Source: Cuspidothrix issatschenkoi CHARLIE-1 | GTDB taxonomy: Bacteria; Cyanobacteriota; Cyanobacteriia; Cyanobacteriales; Nostocaceae | Reading direction: 5' to 3' | Length of the DNA: 52,444 nt | Assembly (NCBI RefSeq): GCF_002934005.1 | Contig: NZ_PGEM01000033.1 | Location: forward strand, 1-52,444 | Shown here: positions 50,679-52,444 of the stretch, one piece after another | Layout: every line of letters starts with the position of its first letter | Numbering within the stretch: the first letter of the stretch is position 1 | The notes under the pieces: generated by a model | The model's database searches: none | The model's input: the letters and a program-made list of their open reading frames with translations, nothing else | Told to the model about the DNA's origin: nothing | Made by a program: the position numbers and the translations under genes

Positions 50679-50778
50679 TTAGGCAACTTGATTAGACTGT
50701 ACACCGTAGCCGGGGGGTAAATTATATGCAACTTTACAAAGAAATGGTATTATTTATCAGAATTAAGGTGATGTAAAA

Positions 50779-50842
50779 AGATCCCCGACTTCTGTGATCA
50801 ATGTATCATTTAGACACAATAAGTCAAAGAAGTCGGGGATCT
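50779..50842. repeat. REP-type palindrome, AGATCCCCGACTTCT family
   Basis: AGATCCCCGACTTCT and AGAAGTCGGGGATCT are exact complements around a 34-base loop. It is the same family as 15415-15447, 21593-21658 and the 85-bp array. Confidence 0.78.
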
Positions 50843-51105
50843 GGGTATGAAGGATTGCTATAACTGAATACCTACCTTTATTTATCCTATTTCTAGGATC
50901 ACACTTTCATTGTTTTAGGTTACGTCACAAGAAGATTAGTTTAATATACTATTAGTCTTAATATGTTTCGCTTATGCACAAAAGATAGTTCTTCCTCATC
51001 AAAATCATGATAACAAGTTTTTTAGGAACTGTCAAGGGGGTGAAAAAAACTTTTCGCGCTCATTTCTTATGGTTATAAGTTTGAAAAATACCCACGAATA
51101 AACCC

Positions 51106-51221
51106 ATCCTGTACATCCTGAAATCCTGGATATCCTGATTCAGACAAATAATAGATTAAAATAACACCAAATAAACCTATCCTGTACATCCTGTAATCCT
51201 GGACATCCTGATTCAGACAAA
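51106..51221. repeat. Two direct copies of a CATCCTG-type repeat
   Basis: The segments 51106-51148 and 51179-51221 are nearly identical, each made of CATCCTG/AATCCTG units and ending CCTGATTCAGACAAA. The offset is 73. A third related copy lies at 1749-1774. The second copy abuts the protease ATG at 51226. Confidence 0.75.
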
Positions 51222-51225
51222 CTAT

Positions 51226-52401
51226 ATGAATTACAAATATACTATCCCCACCTTATTTATTCTCACATCTATAGCTCTCACATCCCCAGCGAGAGGACAA
51301 ATCTTGCCATGTCCTCAAGAAATTGATGACACAGCCCAAAACATCACTGTTTTGATTGAAAATAGAAATGGTGGTTCAGGAACTATCATCAAGCGTGATG
51401 GTAATACTTATACAGTTCTCACTTCCTTTCATAACGTTGCAGATAAAACTGTACAATATACCCTTGTCACTCCTGATGGCCAACGTTATCCAATAGATGT
51501 TAAAAATCTTAAACCTTTGGGAGGAAATATAGATTTAACTGTGGTGCAGTTTAATAGTAGTAAGAGTTATCAAGTGGCTAAAATAGGTGATTCTGATAAC
51601 GCTAAACGTCGGGATAATGTTTATGCTGCTGGTTTTCCCGCTAAAACTGGTGTAATTAATGCTTATTTGTTTGAATGTCGAGATGGACAAATTAACGCTA
51701 ATGCTACTCAAGTAACTATAGATGGTGGATATAATTTAATTTATAATAATAAAATTCTCAAGGGGATGAGTGGGGGACCGGTTTTAAATCAAAAGGGTGA
51801 GTTAATTGGCATTAATGGATTAATAGAGGAAAATAACCAAGGAAACACAGATAGATATGCTGCTGTTCCTATTAATACTTATATGCGAATTGCGGCGCGT
51901 CAGCCTATTAAACCCCAAGGAGGAGGTTTAAAGGCGGATGATTATTTTGCTTTGGCTAGTGATAGGTATGCTAAAGGGGATTATCAAGGGGCGATAGTAG
52001 CTTCTACAGAAGTTATTCGTCTTACTCCTAATAATGCAGATGCTTATATATATCGGGGAAATGCTAAATATGATTTAGGAGATAAGCAAGCTGCAATACA
52101 AGATTACAACCAAGCTATTAAGATTAATCCTAACTATGCCGGTGCCTACAACAACCGGGGAAATGCTAAATATGATTTAGGAGATAAGCAAGCTGCAATA
52201 CAAGATTACAACCAAGCTATTAAGATTAATCCTAACTATGCCTATGCTTATCATGGAAGGGGAAATGCTAAATCTGATTTAGGAGATAAATCTCAGGCTA
52301 TATCCGACTTTCAGCAAGCTGTGAAACTATATCAACAACAGGGAGGTAATGAAGAATGGTTAATAAAAGCCCAAGATAGAATTAGAGAATTACAACAATA
52401 A
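51226..52401 (+). CDS. Exported trypsin-like serine protease with C-terminal TPR repeats
   Basis: A 391-residue protein. A signal peptide (about 1-24, ending ARGQ) leads to an S1-type (trypsin-like peptidase) domain with His69 (LTSFHNV), Asp103 (NIDLTVV) and Ser182 (KGMSGGPVLNQKGELIG). Residues 240-375 form four TPR units of 34 residues. Units 2 and 3 are almost identical (RGNAKYDLGDKQAAIQDYNQ), showing recent duplication. The protease should act in the periplasm, lumen or outside the cell, with the TPRs binding partners or substrate. The start is right after a CATCCTG repeat and no ribosome-binding site is visible. It ends 43 bases before the window edge. Confidence 0.88.
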   Translation: MNYKYTIPTLFILTSIALTSPARGQILPCPQEIDDTAQNITVLIENRNGGSGTIIKRDGNTYTVLTSFHNVADKTVQYTLVTPDGQRYPIDVKNLKPLGGNIDLTVVQFNSSKSYQVAKIGDSDNAKRRDNVYAAGFPAKTGVINAYLFECRDGQINANATQVTIDGGYNLIYNNKILKGMSGGPVLNQKGELIGINGLIEENNQGNTDRYAAVPINTYMRIAARQPIKPQGGGLKADDYFALASDRYAKGDYQGAIVASTEVIRLTPNNADAYIYRGNAKYDLGDKQAAIQDYNQAIKINPNYAGAYNNRGNAKYDLGDKQAAIQDYNQAIKINPNYAYAYHGRGNAKSDLGDKSQAISDFQQAVKLYQQQGGNEEWLIKAQDRIRELQQ

Positions 52402-52444
52402 TATTTTGTCAGAATCCTTAACGGGTGACAAGACGGTTGAAGAT

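Larger units (their letters stand above)
50520..51225. other. Repeat-rich region between the COP23 and protease genes
   Basis: 706 bases without a gene. It holds a TAAGCTGTT-family element with a nested second element (50528-50678), a REP palindrome (50779-50842) and two direct copies of a CATCCTG-type repeat (51106-51221). The stretch about 50850-51100 shows nothing I recognise. No tRNA-like structure was found. Confidence 0.6.

Overview
The window is a stretch of a filamentous, probably heterocyst-forming (Nostocales) cyanobacterial chromosome. Four things point there. The dnaE gene ends in a split DnaE intein N-half of the Nostoc/Anabaena type. The octamer GCGATCGC (HIP1) recurs through the window. 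The genes typical of cyanobacteria include ferredoxin-type GOGAT, a COP23-like protein, a lumenal-type pentapeptide protein and an orphan CIRCE-controlled groEL. The intergenic DNA is full of heptamer STRR tracts and small palindromic elements. Genus and species cannot be fixed from the sequence alone.

Layout. 0.7-9.6 kb: a NodB-type polysaccharide deacetylase, the large glutamate synthase on the minus strand, an exported phosphodiester-glycosidase-like protein and a stand-alone mannose-6-phosphate-isomerase-type cupin. 9.7-16.2 kb: an IscA/HesB-like gene followed by the str cluster rpsL-rpsG-fusA-tuf-rpsJ, with a near-perfect sigma-70 promoter before rpsL, then a LON-substrate-domain protein. 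16.4-26.3 kb: prolyl oligopeptidase, dnaE N-terminal half with split intein (minus), an unrecognised 453-residue protein with a Uma2 remnant, a SirB1-type protein (minus), then a DUF2805/TIGR03643 gene next to an iron-sulfur photolyase. 26.9-28.9 kb: ATP synthase beta and epsilon genes, separated by a repeat hairpin. 29.0-33.9 kb: a 1251-residue type IIG restriction-modification protein, a doubtful small ORF and a leucine-rich-repeat protein. 34.5-41.7 kb: fabG, a WecA/MraY-type sugar-phosphate transferase (convergent), a groEL with CIRCE, and the tldD/pmbA protease pair. 41.8-49.7 kb: an ABC-2 exporter pair, an ABC1/UbiB kinase-like gene, mannose-1-phosphate guanylyltransferase diverging from an LCP-family gene, and an array of four 85-bp palindromic repeats. 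49.2-52.4 kb: three exported proteins (pentapeptide, COP23-like, trypsin-like protease with TPRs).

How the genes fit together. Most are housekeeping: nitrogen assimilation, translation, replication, ATP synthesis, protein folding. A cell-envelope theme recurs: polysaccharide deacetylase, phosphodiester glycosidase, GDP-mannose synthesis split over two loci, a polyprenyl-phosphate sugar transferase, and an LCP glycopolymer ligase. The accessory parts are the type IIG enzyme, the Uma2 remnant and the unknown 453-residue protein.

The most unusual content is between genes. At least six families of short inverted-repeat elements are present. One element carries another nested inside it, and the uninterrupted copy lies 7 kb away. 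Another has gained a heptamer tract. A REP-like palindrome occurs as a single copy after rpsJ and as a four-fold tandem array directly after the LCP gene stop codon. I found no tRNA, rRNA, CRISPR array, prophage or complete transposase gene.
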